From Streptomyces glomeratus (GTDB lineage: Bacteria; Actinomycetota; Actinomycetes; Streptomycetales; Streptomycetaceae), in contig NZ_JAKEEB010000010.1 of the NCBI RefSeq assembly GCF_021462825.1, positions 176,706 to 240,705 of the forward strand: a DNA stretch of 64,000 nucleotides. The letters are read 5' to 3'. Position numbers and translations under genes: made by a program. Below the pieces are notes generated by a model. The model searched no databases. It worked only from the letters and a program-made list of their open reading frames with translations, and was not told the DNA's origin. Shown here piece by piece: positions 18,366 through 26,748 of this stretch (position 1 is its first letter; every line of letters begins with the position of its first letter).

Positions 18366-18560
18366 GTGGCCATTTCGCTGTCAGTGGTGCTGCTGTTGGC
18401 GATCATCCTGGTGGTGTTGATCCGAGGGGGCTCGATCAAGACCGGCCCGGCGATCGTGGCGATCCTCTTCGGCTTCTTCCTCGCCTCGACGGGTATGGCT
18501 CCGTCCATCAGCCGTTTCCTCAACTCCATAGCGGAGACCATCAACTCGATCAGCTTCTGA
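18366..18560 (+). CDS. Small membrane protein, function unknown
   Basis: 64 residues from GTG 18366. Two hydrophobic helices: residues 2-19 (AISLSVVLLLAIILVVLI) and about 26-44 (TGPAIVAILFGFFLASTG). A short polar C-terminus follows, ending NSIAETINSISF. It lies 16 bp upstream of the Ser/Thr kinase gene and is probably co-transcribed, so it may be a membrane partner of the kinase; that is inference. Not recognised as a named family. Confidence 0.75.
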   Translation: MAISLSVVLLLAIILVVLIRGGSIKTGPAIVAILFGFFLASTGMAPSISRFLNSIAETINSISF

Positions 18561-18576
18561 CCGGGGCGTTCGGGGG

Positions 18577-20685
18577 ATGTCGCTGCGCGACGCGGACCCG
18601 GCGGAGGTGGGCGGTTACCGCATCGAGGGCCGCCTGGGCTCCGGCGGGATGGGGGTGGTCTACCTCGCGCGGTCGGCTTCCGGCCGCCGTCTGGCACTCA
18701 AGGTCGTCCACGGCCAGTACGCCGACGACGACGAGTTCCGCACGCGCTTCCGCCGTGAGGTGGCCGCGGCCCGCCGGGTGAGCGGCGCCTTCACCGCGCC
18801 CCTGGTGGACGCGGACGCCGACGCCCCGCACCCCTGGATGGCCACGCTCTACATACCGGGCGAGAACCTCGGCGCATACGTGAGGCGCAACGGTCCGCTG
18901 CCCCCGGAGAAGGTCCGCGCGCTCGCCGCCGGCCTCGCCGAGGCGCTCCGGGACATCCACCGCGTGGGAGTCGTCCACCGCGACCTCAAGCCGGCCAACG
19001 TGATGCTCGCGGACGACGGCCCCCGCGTCATCGACTTCGGCATCTCCCGCGCCGCCGACTTCGCCGCCGCGGACGTACTCACCCAGACCGGGCGGGTGAT
19101 GGGCACGCCGCCCTTCATGTCCCCCGAGCAGTTCTCGTCCCCGCACGAGGTGGGTCCGGCCACGGACGTCTTCTCGCTGGGGGCGGTCGTCGTGTACGCG
19201 GCGTCCGGGCACGGTCCGTTCGACGGCGTCAGTCCGTACGAGGCGGCCCTGAAGGTCGTCGAGGGGAATCCCGACCTGCGGGGTGTCCCGGCGGAGCTGC
19301 TTCCCCTCGTGGCACTGTGCCTGGACAAGGACCCCGGGTCCCGGCCGACGGCGGACGAGCTGCTCGCGTTCCTGCGGGACGGCACCCGGCCCGTCCCGCG
19401 CGCCGCCGAGGAGGAGCCGGCGGTTCCCGAGCGGGCCGCGCGCCGGCGCCCAGGGCGCCGCCGGGCGCTGATCGCCGCCGTCTCGGTGGTGCTGGCGCTG
19501 GCGGTGGCGGCGTCGGTGGCCGCGGCCCTGCGGGGGACCGGACGGCCGGGCGTGCCCGCGGCACTGCCCGCGGGCTGGCATGCCTGGCACGCCCGGGCCC
19601 AGGGGGCGGAGGGGGCGGGCAGTGTGTTCAGCCGCTGCGCCGTGGCCGGCACGTTCCTGGTGTGCGCCGGGGACAACCTGAAAGCGGTGCCGTTCTCCCT
19701 GGCCACCGGCAAACAGGCCTGGTCCCGCCCCGTCGACTCCGTGACGGACGGCTCGGTGGGCAACGAGGGCTCGGTCATCGGCGTCCACCGGCGTGCCGTC
19801 TACGTCTACGGCAACGAAGCGGACCGCAAGGGGGACCACTACTCGGTACAGCTGATGGACACGGCCACGGCCCGGGTGCTGTGGCGGACCCCCACCGGTG
19901 ACGGCGATGCGATCGCCCCCGATCCGGACCACGGCGGGGCGGCGGCCGTCCCCGAGGGCGTCCTCGCCGTCCTGGGATCCGGCGGCACCTACTCGTACGG
20001 ACTGCTGGACGCCGACCGCGGGGCGGTCCGCTGGCGGCACCCGATGCCCAGGGGACACGGCGCCTGCGGCGTGGGCGCGGCCGGCGGCCGTTCCTATCTG
20101 CTGTGCTGGAGCGAGGCCGGACGCACCCGGATCTCCCTCCTCGACCCGGCGACGGGAGCGGCGCGCTGGACGGCCACGGCCGAGGGCACCCTCTTCCTCC
20201 TGGGCCAGGACCGTGGCCGGCTGATCCTCGCCGAGGAGGACATGGGCACGACATACCGCACCATCACGACCCTGGACCCGGACACCCACCGAGTGGTCCG
20301 CGTCCCGCTCGCCCGGCCCCAGCCGGCACAGGCCGCCGTGCGCCTCAGCGCAGGCGCCCTCTACTTCACCCTGGGCAACGGCAGCGTGCGCTCCGTCGAC
20401 CCGCGCACCGGCCGTCAGGACTGGGAGAACAACTCCACCCTGGAGAACCCGGGCCCGCCGCTGGCCTCCGGCACGCGCGTCTACGTAGCCTCCCCGAACG
20501 GCCGGCTCGCCGCCCTGGACCGGCACACCGGAAAGGTCCTGGCCACCCGCCCGGGCCGCAGCGACGGCGGCAACGTCGACGCGACCGCCGGCAGCGCACC
20601 CCTGGTCCTGTCGGGCGACGCCCTGTACGTCCCCTACGGCTTCCGCTCGGTGTACTCGGTGGACGTACGGCATCTGCAGCCCTGA
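18577..20685 (+). CDS. Receptor-type Ser/Thr protein kinase with extracellular PQQ beta-propeller
   Basis: 702 residues. The N-terminal eukaryotic-type kinase domain (~14-270) has the P-loop LGSGGMGVVY, catalytic Lys in LALKVV (K42), HRDLKPAN, DFG in VIDFGISRA, and an activation segment with Thr-rich QTGRVMGTPPFMSPEQ. An Arg/Pro-rich juxtamembrane region leads to one transmembrane helix at about 297-318. The outer ~380 residues are a PQQ-like propeller with repeated units such as LFSLATGKQAWSRPV and SLLDPATGAARWTA. Such kinases (AfsK-like architecture) sense a surface or ligand signal and phosphorylate cytoplasmic targets. Upstream coupling to the 64-residue membrane protein is likely. Confidence 0.92.
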   Translation: MSLRDADPAEVGGYRIEGRLGSGGMGVVYLARSASGRRLALKVVHGQYADDDEFRTRFRREVAAARRVSGAFTAPLVDADADAPHPWMATLYIPGENLGAYVRRNGPLPPEKVRALAAGLAEALRDIHRVGVVHRDLKPANVMLADDGPRVIDFGISRAADFAAADVLTQTGRVMGTPPFMSPEQFSSPHEVGPATDVFSLGAVVVYAASGHGPFDGVSPYEAALKVVEGNPDLRGVPAELLPLVALCLDKDPGSRPTADELLAFLRDGTRPVPRAAEEEPAVPERAARRRPGRRRALIAAVSVVLALAVAASVAAALRGTGRPGVPAALPAGWHAWHARAQGAEGAGSVFSRCAVAGTFLVCAGDNLKAVPFSLATGKQAWSRPVDSVTDGSVGNEGSVIGVHRRAVYVYGNEADRKGDHYSVQLMDTATARVLWRTPTGDGDAIAPDPDHGGAAAVPEGVLAVLGSGGTYSYGLLDADRGAVRWRHPMPRGHGACGVGAAGGRSYLLCWSEAGRTRISLLDPATGAARWTATAEGTLFLLGQDRGRLILAEEDMGTTYRTITTLDPDTHRVVRVPLARPQPAQAAVRLSAGALYFTLGNGSVRSVDPRTGRQDWENNSTLENPGPPLASGTRVYVASPNGRLAALDRHTGKVLATRPGRSDGGNVDATAGSAPLVLSGDALYVPYGFRSVYSVDVRHLQP

Positions 20686-20874
20686 GCCGTAAGGCACACA
20701 TGGGGCACCGCGGCCGGTGCGGCACGACCCCACGCTGAGGGCGATTCTTCACTCGCATGAGCCGTGGGGCCGTTCGGCCCTGAAACGGGAGCCGGATGCC
20801 CTGTTTCCACGGAAAACGACACTCTTCACGCTGGAGTCGGAAGTGCACGCCGGCCGGCCGAGGGAGTGATCGAC

Positions 20875-21150
20875 ATGTGGTACGACGGCGGCTGGGGCTG
20901 GGGCGGCTGGTTCGTGATGACCCTGTTCATGCTGCTGTTCTGGGCATTGGTGCTCGGCGGCATCGTTGCCCTCGTCCGTTACCTGACCGGCGCCCACCGT
21001 GGTCAGGGGCCTGGTACCCCTCCTCCGTCCGGCGGGCGCGGGTGGGGCGGCGGGCGGGCGGAGGACCTGCTCGCCGAGCGCTTCGCCCGCGGGGAGATCG
21101 ACGAGGACGAGTACAAACGCCGGCTCACGCTGCTGAGGGAACAGCGATGA
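20875..21150 (+). CDS. SHOCT-domain small membrane protein
   Basis: 91 residues from ATG 20875, with GGGAG about 9 nt upstream. The N-terminus is Trp/Gly-rich (MWYDGGWGWGGWFVM), then one or two hydrophobic helices (residues ~13-42), a Gly/Pro-rich linker, and a C-terminal SHOCT motif (EDLLAERFARGEIDEDEYKRRLTLL). SHOCT is a short C-terminal oligomerisation or regulation motif with no assigned activity. The longer frame upstream of 20875 is not needed to explain it. Confidence 0.85.
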   Translation: MWYDGGWGWGGWFVMTLFMLLFWALVLGGIVALVRYLTGAHRGQGPGTPPPSGGRGWGGGRAEDLLAERFARGEIDEDEYKRRLTLLREQR

Positions 21151-21248
21151 ACGCGAACCGCCGGCGCCGGATGCGGGTCCTCCTGGCCGGTGCCCCGAGG
21201 AGCGCGCGGGGAACGCGGCAGAACGATCCGGACCCCCGGAAACGAGTC

Positions 21249-21286
21249 GGGGCCAGGTCGGAGGATCAATCCTCCGACCTGGCCCC
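21249..21286. terminator. Very strong bidirectional hairpin between SHOCT gene and tRNA-Gly
   Basis: A perfect 17-bp stem, GGGGCCAGGTCGGAGGA at 21249-21265 with 21270-21286, and a TCAA tetraloop. It starts 12 bp after the 3' end of the leftward tRNA-Gly and ~100 bp after the SHOCT gene, so it can end both transcripts. Confidence 0.85.
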
Positions 21287-21297
21287 GAGCCCTACAG

Positions 21298-21368
21298 AGC
21301 GGGCGACGGGAATCGAACCCGCGTAGCTAGTTTGGAAGACTAGGGCTCTACCATTGAGCTACGCCCGC
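21298..21368 (-). tRNA. tRNA-Gly (anticodon TCC)
   Basis: A complete 71-nt cloverleaf on the minus strand. The acceptor is GCGGGCG/CGCCCGC with discriminator T, the D arm GCTC-AATGGTA-GAGC, the anticodon stem CTAGT/ACTAG with loop CTTCCAA (anticodon TCC, reads GGA/GGG), and the T arm GCGGG-TTCGATT-CCCGT. No CCA is encoded, so it must be added after transcription. Confidence 0.97.
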
Positions 21369-21544
21369 AACAGGACGCGCCGCTGGTCAGTGACCGCGGC
21401 ACAGGAGGCATCGTAGCGGGTCACCCGCCCCGTAGGCCAACGCGTTGATCCGCGCGCACGCCCGACGAAAAACCCGATGAGGAACCCGACAACAAAGCGG
21501 CCGCCGCGACCTGTCCGGGCATGTACCCTACGTGTCGCACCAGA

Positions 21545-21621
21545 CGGGGTGTGGCGCAGCTTGGTAGCGCGTCCGCTTTGGGAGCGGAAGGCCGTGGGTT
21601 CAAATCCCGCCACCCCGACCA
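21545..21621 (+). tRNA. tRNA-Pro (anticodon TGG)
   Basis: A 77-nt cloverleaf including an encoded CCA end. The acceptor is CGGGGTG/CACCCCG with discriminator A. The anticodon stem-loop is TCCGC-TTTGGGA-GCGGA, with anticodon TGG, and the T loop contains TTCAAAT. It is transcribed towards tig, whose start is about 200 bp downstream. It diverges from tRNA-Gly, with about 175 bp between them for two promoters. Confidence 0.97.
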
Positions 21622-21823
21622 ACCGGCAGGCGCCGCGCGGCGCGGCATCGCATGATCGCCTTTTGGGGCGTCCCGTGGCTGCGGTTACTATGCAAGCTGC
21701 GCGCCCGTGTGTCTGCACTGCCACGTCTCTCAGGCAGGGGCCCGCGAATCCGCCGAAGGCACGCCCGCCAGGGCGGAGCAGCTCGGCAGAACCCCAAGAA
21801 GTCAGCCACAAGGAGACCGAACC

Positions 21824-23200
21824 GTGAAGAGCGCCGTGGAGACCCTGAACCCGACCCGGGTTCGGCTCACTGTTGAGGTGCCCTTCGAGGAGCTCAAGGA
21901 CAGCCTCGACGCGGCGTACAAGAAGATCAACCAGCAGGTCACGGTGAAGGGCTTCCGCAAGGGCAAGATCCCGGCCCGCGTCATCGACCAGCGGTTCGGC
22001 CGCGGTGCGGTCCTGGAGGAGGCCGTCAACGACGCGCTCCCCAAGTTCTACACCGAGGCGGTCAACGAGGCCGAGCTGAACCCGCTGGGCCAGCCCGAGG
22101 TCGACATCAAGGAGCTGAAGGACAACGAGCTGCTGTCCTTCACCGCCGAGGTCGACATCCGCCCGGTCATCGAGATCCCGGACTACTCCGGCATCGAGGT
22201 CGAGGTCGACGCGGTCGAGGTGACCGACGAGGACGTCGAGAAGTCGGTCGAGCAGCTGCGTGAGCGCTTCGCGTCCACCAGCCCGGTCGAGCGCGCCGCC
22301 GAGGACGGCGACGTCGTCACCATCGACCTGGAGGCCAAGGTCGAGGGCGAGGTCCTCGAGGACGGCGTCGCCAGCGACGTCTCCTACACCATCGGCTCCG
22401 GTGAGCTGCTGGATGGCATCGACGACGCCGTGAAGGGCCTCTCGGCCGGCGAGGAGGGCACCTTCACCTCCGAGCTGAAGGGCGGCTCGGCGGCCGGCAA
22501 GGAGGCCGAGGTGACGGTCAAGGTCACCCAGGTCGCCTCCCGTGAACTGCCGGAGCTGGACGACGAGTTCGCGCAGCTCGCCTCCGAGTTCGACACGCTG
22601 GAGGAGCTGAAGGCGGACAGCCGCAAGCGCCTCCAGAACATGAAGCAGTACGACCAGGCCACCCAGGCCCAGGAGCGTGTCCTGGACAAGCTGCTCGAGC
22701 TGGTCGAGGTCCCGATCCCCGAGAAGCTCCTCGAGGACGAGATCAACACCCGTAAGCACAACCTCGAGCACCACCAGCTCGGCCAGATGGGTCTGACCCT
22801 CGACCGCTACCTGGAGATCCAGGGCAAGAGCGCCGAGGAGTTCGAGACCGAGACGCGCGAGGCCGCGATCAAGGGCATCAAGACCCAGTTCGTGCTCGAC
22901 GAGCTGGTCAACAAGGAGAAGCTGAACGTCAACCAGGAGGAGCTCACCGAGCACCTCATGCGGCGCGCGGCCTCCTCCGGCATGTCCCCCGACCAGTTCG
23001 CCCAGGCGGTCGTCGAGGGCGGCCAGGTCCCGATGCTGGTCGGCGAGGTCGCCCGCGGCAAGGCCCTGGCGGTCGTCGTCGAGGCCGCCACGGTGAAGGA
23101 CACCAACGGCGAGATCGTCGACCTGGACGACGAGGACGAGGACGAGGCGGAGGGCTCCGCCGAGGCCACCGAGGCCACCGAGGAGAAGCCGGAGGCGTAA
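21824..23200 (+). CDS. tig: Trigger factor, ribosome-associated chaperone and peptidyl-prolyl isomerase
   Basis: 458 residues from GTG 21824 with AAGGAG about 9 nt upstream. The N-terminal ribosome-docking signature is VKGFRKGKIP at about residues 41-50. The FKBP-type PPIase domain covers ~150-240 (EDGDVVTIDLEAKVEGE, IGSGELLDGIDDAVKGL). The long helical C-terminal arm domain follows. The last ~30 residues are strongly acidic (DDEDEDEAEGSAEATEATEEKPEA), as in other actinobacteria. It binds L23 at the exit tunnel and shields nascent chains. It lies before the clpP operon, separated by a terminator, so a separate transcript is expected. Confidence 0.98.
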   Translation: MKSAVETLNPTRVRLTVEVPFEELKDSLDAAYKKINQQVTVKGFRKGKIPARVIDQRFGRGAVLEEAVNDALPKFYTEAVNEAELNPLGQPEVDIKELKDNELLSFTAEVDIRPVIEIPDYSGIEVEVDAVEVTDEDVEKSVEQLRERFASTSPVERAAEDGDVVTIDLEAKVEGEVLEDGVASDVSYTIGSGELLDGIDDAVKGLSAGEEGTFTSELKGGSAAGKEAEVTVKVTQVASRELPELDDEFAQLASEFDTLEELKADSRKRLQNMKQYDQATQAQERVLDKLLELVEVPIPEKLLEDEINTRKHNLEHHQLGQMGLTLDRYLEIQGKSAEEFETETREAAIKGIKTQFVLDELVNKEKLNVNQEELTEHLMRRAASSGMSPDQFAQAVVEGGQVPMLVGEVARGKALAVVVEAATVKDTNGEIVDLDDEDEDEAEGSAEATEATEEKPEA

Positions 23201-23222
23201 CCCCTCCGGAACCACCGGCCAC

Positions 23223-23263
23223 CGACGGGCCCCGGGGCGCACAGCGCGCCCCGGGGCCCGTCG
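23223..23263 (+). terminator. Strong hairpin terminator after tig
   Basis: A perfect 18-bp stem, CGACGGGCCCCGGGGCGC at 23223-23240 with 23246-23263, loop ACAGC, 22 bp after the tig stop. Confidence 0.88.
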
Positions 23264-23303
23264 CCGTCCGCACACCACCGGCCGGACGGCCCCCCGCCGC
23301 GCA

Positions 23304-23327
23304 GGGGGCGCGGGAAACCGCGCGAGC
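23304..23327. repeat. Streptomyces extragenic GC-rich element with GAAA-capped hairpin
   Basis: GGGGGCGCGGGAAACCGCGC followed by GAGC. The core GCGCGG-GAAA-CCGCGC forms a 6-bp hairpin with a GNRA loop. This closely resembles a short element (GGGGCGCGGGGAACTGCGCGA type) that I know recurs in intergenic regions of many Streptomyces genomes. Its role is not established. Confidence 0.55.
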
Positions 23328-23449
23328 GTCCACGAACGACCCCCACCGACGCGACCACCGGACCACCCGCGGCGACAATGGAACCGGGCCCGGGGCGGAG
23401 CCCCGTGACGGCGCCCCCGACGCCGGGTCCCGCACCGTTAAGGCCCATG

Positions 23450-23463
23450 CGCTGACAGCGAAC
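23450..23463 (+). promoter_or_regulatory. ClgR-like operator upstream of clpP1
   Basis: CGC-TGACA-GCGAAC is the exact reverse complement form of GTTCGC-N5-GCG, the operator described for the activator ClgR in front of clpP1, clpC and lon in Streptomyces. It sits 165 bp before the clpP1 start, a sensible distance for an activator site. The sequence match is seen; ClgR binding here is inferred from family knowledge. Confidence 0.65.
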
Positions 23464-23627
23464 ACCCGCGGAAGCGGGATGGCACCCGACTGCCTGCGCG
23501 TTAGGGTCCATGAATACGAGGGCAGGGGAGTCCCCGAAGCCGCCCCGCAGGGGACGCGCAGGGGTCCCAAGCCCCGGCAGGACACGTGAGACGGCCCCGC
23601 GCCGTCGTAAGACGAGCAGGTGGATAC

Positions 23628-24251
23628 GTGACGAATCTGATGCCCTCCGCCGCCGGCGAGCCTTCCATCGGTGGCGGCCTCGGCGACCAGGTCTACAACC
23701 GGCTGCTCAACGAGCGGATCATCTTCCTCGGCCAGCCGGTGGACGACGACATCGCCAACAAGATCACCGCACAGCTGCTGCTCCTTGCCTCCGACCCGGA
23801 CAAGGACATCTACCTGTACATCAACAGCCCTGGTGGTTCCATCACGGCCGGCATGGCGATCTACGACACCATGCAGTACATCGAGAACGACGTGGTGACG
23901 ATCGCCATGGGCATGGCGGCCTCCATGGGGCAGTTCCTGCTCAGTGCGGGCACCCCCGGCAAGCGCTTCGCCCTGCCCAACGCCGAGATCCTGATCCACC
24001 AGCCCTCCGCCGGACTCGCCGGCTCCGCGTCGGACATCAAGATCCACGCCGAGCGGCTCCTGCACACCAAGAAGCGCATGGCAGAGCTCACCGCCTTCCA
24101 CACCGGCCAGTCGGTCGAGCAGATCACCCGCGACTCGGACCGCGACCGCTGGTTCGACGCCGAGGAGGCCAAGGAGTACGGCCTGATCGACGAGGTCATC
24201 ACCACCGCTGCCGGCATGCCGGGCGGCGGAGGCACCGGGGCGGGCTCGTAA
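23628..24251 (+). CDS. clpP1: ATP-dependent Clp protease proteolytic subunit 1
   Basis: 207 residues from GTG 23628 (MTNLMPSAAGEPS...), preceded by AGGTGG. Catalytic triad Ser99 in GMAASMGQ, His124 in LIHQPS and Asp173 in DSDRDRWF; the GSIT oxyanion segment is at ~70-73. It forms a heteromeric double ring with ClpP2 and degrades proteins delivered by ClpX or ClpC. In Streptomyces, ClpP1 is needed for normal aerial development. It is the first gene of the clpP1-clpP2 operon, 146 bp upstream of clpP2, with a ClgR-like site in its promoter region. Confidence 0.97.
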   Translation: MTNLMPSAAGEPSIGGGLGDQVYNRLLNERIIFLGQPVDDDIANKITAQLLLLASDPDKDIYLYINSPGGSITAGMAIYDTMQYIENDVVTIAMGMAASMGQFLLSAGTPGKRFALPNAEILIHQPSAGLAGSASDIKIHAERLLHTKKRMAELTAFHTGQSVEQITRDSDRDRWFDAEEAKEYGLIDEVITTAAGMPGGGGTGAGS

Positions 24252-24397
24252 GGGCTCACCGGGCCCAGAACGGCCGGCAGGACCCTCCGGGCGCCCGCCC
24301 GGGCCCCTGCCGCCGTGACGGTCCCACCGGGCCCCGTAGCGGCCCCCAGCGCCCCTCCAGCCCCCAGCCACCGCCTCAGCCCCTCTCAGGAGACATC

Positions 24398-25078
24398 GTG
24401 AACGACTTCCCCGGCAGCGGCCTCCACGACCGCGTGCGCGCCGAGTACACCGCCCCCGTGGCCGAGTCCCGCTACGTCATCCCGCGCTTCGTCGAGCGCA
24501 CCTCGCAGGGCATCCGCGAGTACGACCCGTACGCGAAGCTCTTCGAGGAGCGCGTGATCTTCCTGGGCGTCCAGATCGACGACGCCTCCGCCAACGACGT
24601 CATGGCGCAGCTGCTGTGCCTGGAGTCGATGGACCCCGACCGGGACATCTCGGTCTACATCAACAGCCCCGGCGGTTCCTTCACCGCGCTCACGGCCATC
24701 TACGACACGATGCAGTTCGTGAAGCCGGACATCCAGACGGTCTGCATGGGCCAGGCCGCCTCCGCCGCCGCGGTGCTGCTCGCCGCGGGCACCCCGGGCA
24801 AGCGCATGGCGCTCCCGAACGCCCGGGTGCTGATCCACCAGCCCTACAGCGAGACGGGCCGTGGCCAGGTCTCCGACCTGGAGATCGCCGCCAACGAAAT
24901 CCTCCGGATGCGCTCGCAGCTCGAGGAGATGCTGGCGAAGCACTCGAACACGCCGATCGAGAAGATCCGCGAGGACATCGAGCGCGACAAGATCCTCACG
25001 GCCGAGGACGCGCTGTCGTACGGCCTGATCGACCAGATCATCTCCACCCGGAAGATGAACAACACCGCGGTCCGCTGA
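24398..25078 (+). CDS. clpP2: ATP-dependent Clp protease proteolytic subunit 2
   Basis: 226 residues from GTG 24398, with CAGGAGA 5-10 nt upstream. It has the longer N-terminus typical of ClpP2 (residues 1-44, including YVIPRFVERTSQGIREYDPY). Catalytic Ser122 lies in GQAASAAAVL and His147 in LIHQPYSETGRG. It partners ClpP1 in the mixed tetradecamer; ClpP2 usually provides the face that docks the ATPase. The open frame extends far upstream across clpP1 in another phase, but the ribosome binding site and family alignment fix this start. Confidence 0.97.
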   Translation: MNDFPGSGLHDRVRAEYTAPVAESRYVIPRFVERTSQGIREYDPYAKLFEERVIFLGVQIDDASANDVMAQLLCLESMDPDRDISVYINSPGGSFTALTAIYDTMQFVKPDIQTVCMGQAASAAAVLLAAGTPGKRMALPNARVLIHQPYSETGRGQVSDLEIAANEILRMRSQLEEMLAKHSNTPIEKIREDIERDKILTAEDALSYGLIDQIISTRKMNNTAVR

Positions 25079-25118
25079 AGGCGTACCGCCGCCGGGCCCG
25101 TACCGTCGGCCGCCCTCG

Positions 25119-25157
25119 GCACGGTTTGAAACGGTGCACGTCAAAGTGAACCGTGCC
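25119..25157. promoter_or_regulatory. Overlapping dyads in the clpP2-clpX gap
   Basis: A 19-bp near-perfect palindrome, GCACGGTTTGAAACGGTGC (25119-25137, one mismatched pair), overlaps a 9-bp inverted repeat GGCACGGTT / AACCGTGCC (25118-25126 with 25149-25157). The two foldings exclude each other. It lies 40 bp after clpP2 and 104 bp before clpX, so it could be an operator or an attenuator. No match to a known consensus is claimed. Confidence 0.4.
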
Positions 25158-25260
25158 AAGGGGGGCCCGAACGGGGGGCCCGGCAAGGTACCGTCGGACA
25201 TAAGGCAGCACCAGGAGCCGCTGGACCTAAGGCGTCTCCCAGGCGAAGGGGAAGCACACC

Positions 25261-26547
25261 GTGGCACGCATCGGTGACGGCGGCGATCTGCTCAAGTGCT
25301 CGTTCTGCGGCAAGAGCCAGAAGCAGGTCAAGAAGCTCATCGCAGGCCCCGGTGTGTACATCTGCGACGAGTGCATCGATCTCTGTAACGAGATCATCGA
25401 GGAAGAGCTCGCGGAGACGAGCGAGGTGCGCTGGGAGGAACTCCCCAAGCCCCGCGAGATCTACGAGTTCCTCGAGGGGTACGTGGTCGGCCAGGAGGCG
25501 GCCAAGAAGGCCCTGTCCGTCGCGGTGTACAACCACTACAAACGGGTCCAGGCCGGTGAGAACGGCGGTGCCCAAGGCCGGGACGACGCCATCGAGTTGG
25601 CCAAGTCGAACATCCTGCTGCTGGGCCCCACCGGCTCCGGCAAGACGCTTCTGGCCCAGACCCTGGCCCGCATGCTGAACGTGCCCTTCGCCATCGCCGA
25701 CGCCACGGCGCTCACGGAGGCGGGCTATGTGGGCGAGGACGTCGAGAACATCCTCCTGAAGCTGATCCAGGCCGCCGACTACGACGTCAAGAAGGCCGAG
25801 ACGGGCATCATCTACATCGACGAGATCGACAAGGTGGCCCGCAAGAGCGAGAACCCCTCCATCACGCGCGACGTCTCCGGTGAGGGCGTCCAGCAGGCCC
25901 TGCTGAAGATTCTGGAGGGCACGACGGCCTCGGTGCCCCCGCAGGGCGGACGCAAGCACCCGCACCAGGAGTTCATCCAGATCGACACGACGAACGTGCT
26001 GTTCATCGTGGGTGGCGCGTTCGCGGGCCTGGAGAAGATCATCGAGGCCCGGGCCGGCGCGAAGGGCATCGGCTTCGGCGCGACGATCCGCTCCAAGCGC
26101 GAGCTGGAGTCCAAGGACCAGTTCGAGGACGTCATGCCCGAGGACCTGGTGAAGTTCGGGATGATCCCGGAGTTCATCGGCCGCCTCCCGGTCATCACCT
26201 CGGTCCACAACCTCGACCGCAAGGCGCTCCTTCAGATCCTCGTCGAGCCGCGCAACGCGCTGGTCAAGCAGTACCAGCGGCTGTTCGAACTCGACGGTGT
26301 GGAGCTGGACTTCGAACGCGAGGCCCTGGAGGCCATCGCGGACCAGGCCATCCTCCGCCAGACGGGCGCCCGGGGCCTGCGCGCCATCATGGAGGAGGTC
26401 CTCCAGGCGGTGATGTACGAGGTGCCGTCCCGCAAGGACGTGGCCCGCGTGGTCATCACGGCCGACGTGGTCCTGCGCAACGTGAACCCCACCCTGATCC
26501 CGAGGGACGCCCGCGGCCGGGGGCCGGGGGAGCAGAAGACGGCGTAG
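25261..26547 (+). CDS. clpX: ATP-dependent Clp protease ATP-binding subunit ClpX
   Basis: 428-residue AAA+ unfoldase from GTG 25261. The N-terminal zinc-binding domain has four Cys in CSFCGK...YICDECIDLC. The ATPase has Walker A GPTGSGKT, the pore loop in ALTEAGYVGEDV, Walker B IIYIDEID, and the IGF loop for ClpP docking seen as KGIGFGA. It unfolds tagged substrates and feeds them to ClpP1P2. The gap to clpP2 is 182 bp with its own regulatory-looking dyads, so it may be partly independent of the clpP operon. Closed by a classic T-tailed terminator. Confidence 0.98.
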   Translation: MARIGDGGDLLKCSFCGKSQKQVKKLIAGPGVYICDECIDLCNEIIEEELAETSEVRWEELPKPREIYEFLEGYVVGQEAAKKALSVAVYNHYKRVQAGENGGAQGRDDAIELAKSNILLLGPTGSGKTLLAQTLARMLNVPFAIADATALTEAGYVGEDVENILLKLIQAADYDVKKAETGIIYIDEIDKVARKSENPSITRDVSGEGVQQALLKILEGTTASVPPQGGRKHPHQEFIQIDTTNVLFIVGGAFAGLEKIIEARAGAKGIGFGATIRSKRELESKDQFEDVMPEDLVKFGMIPEFIGRLPVITSVHNLDRKALLQILVEPRNALVKQYQRLFELDGVELDFEREALEAIADQAILRQTGARGLRAIMEEVLQAVMYEVPSRKDVARVVITADVVLRNVNPTLIPRDARGRGPGEQKTA

Positions 26548-26569
26548 GCGGTACAGATACGTCACAGGG

Positions 26570-26600
26570 GGCGCCCGGCGATTTCGCCGGGCGCCTTTTT
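26570..26600 (+). terminator. Rho-independent terminator after clpX
   Basis: An 11-bp stem GGCGCCCGGCG / CGCCGGGCGCC (26570-26580 with 26585-26595), an ATTT loop and a TTTTT tail: the only textbook T-tailed terminator in this window. Confidence 0.95.
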
Positions 26601-26748
26601 CCTTGCGGGGCTACGGAGCCGGCCTCCACGTCCGATGACGTGCGAGCGTGAGCATCTCCCTGTAGGGGCGAATGCTGCTGCTGACGCAGTGACGGGGCGC
26701 GCCACGCAGGCGGTGGGGCGCCCCGTCGGTGAGACGGATTCCCTCGCG

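Noticed and set aside
18067..18420. Rightward gene in the long gap before the 64-residue membrane protein
   Set aside because: Codon usage is not Streptomyces-like, the product is Trp/Cys/Arg-rich without motifs, and it overlaps the better-supported small membrane gene.
23510..24397. Long N-terminal extension of clpP2 reading through the clpP1 region
   Set aside because: The frame happens to stay open in another phase of clpP1, but ClpP2 family length and the CAGGAGA site fix the start at 24398.
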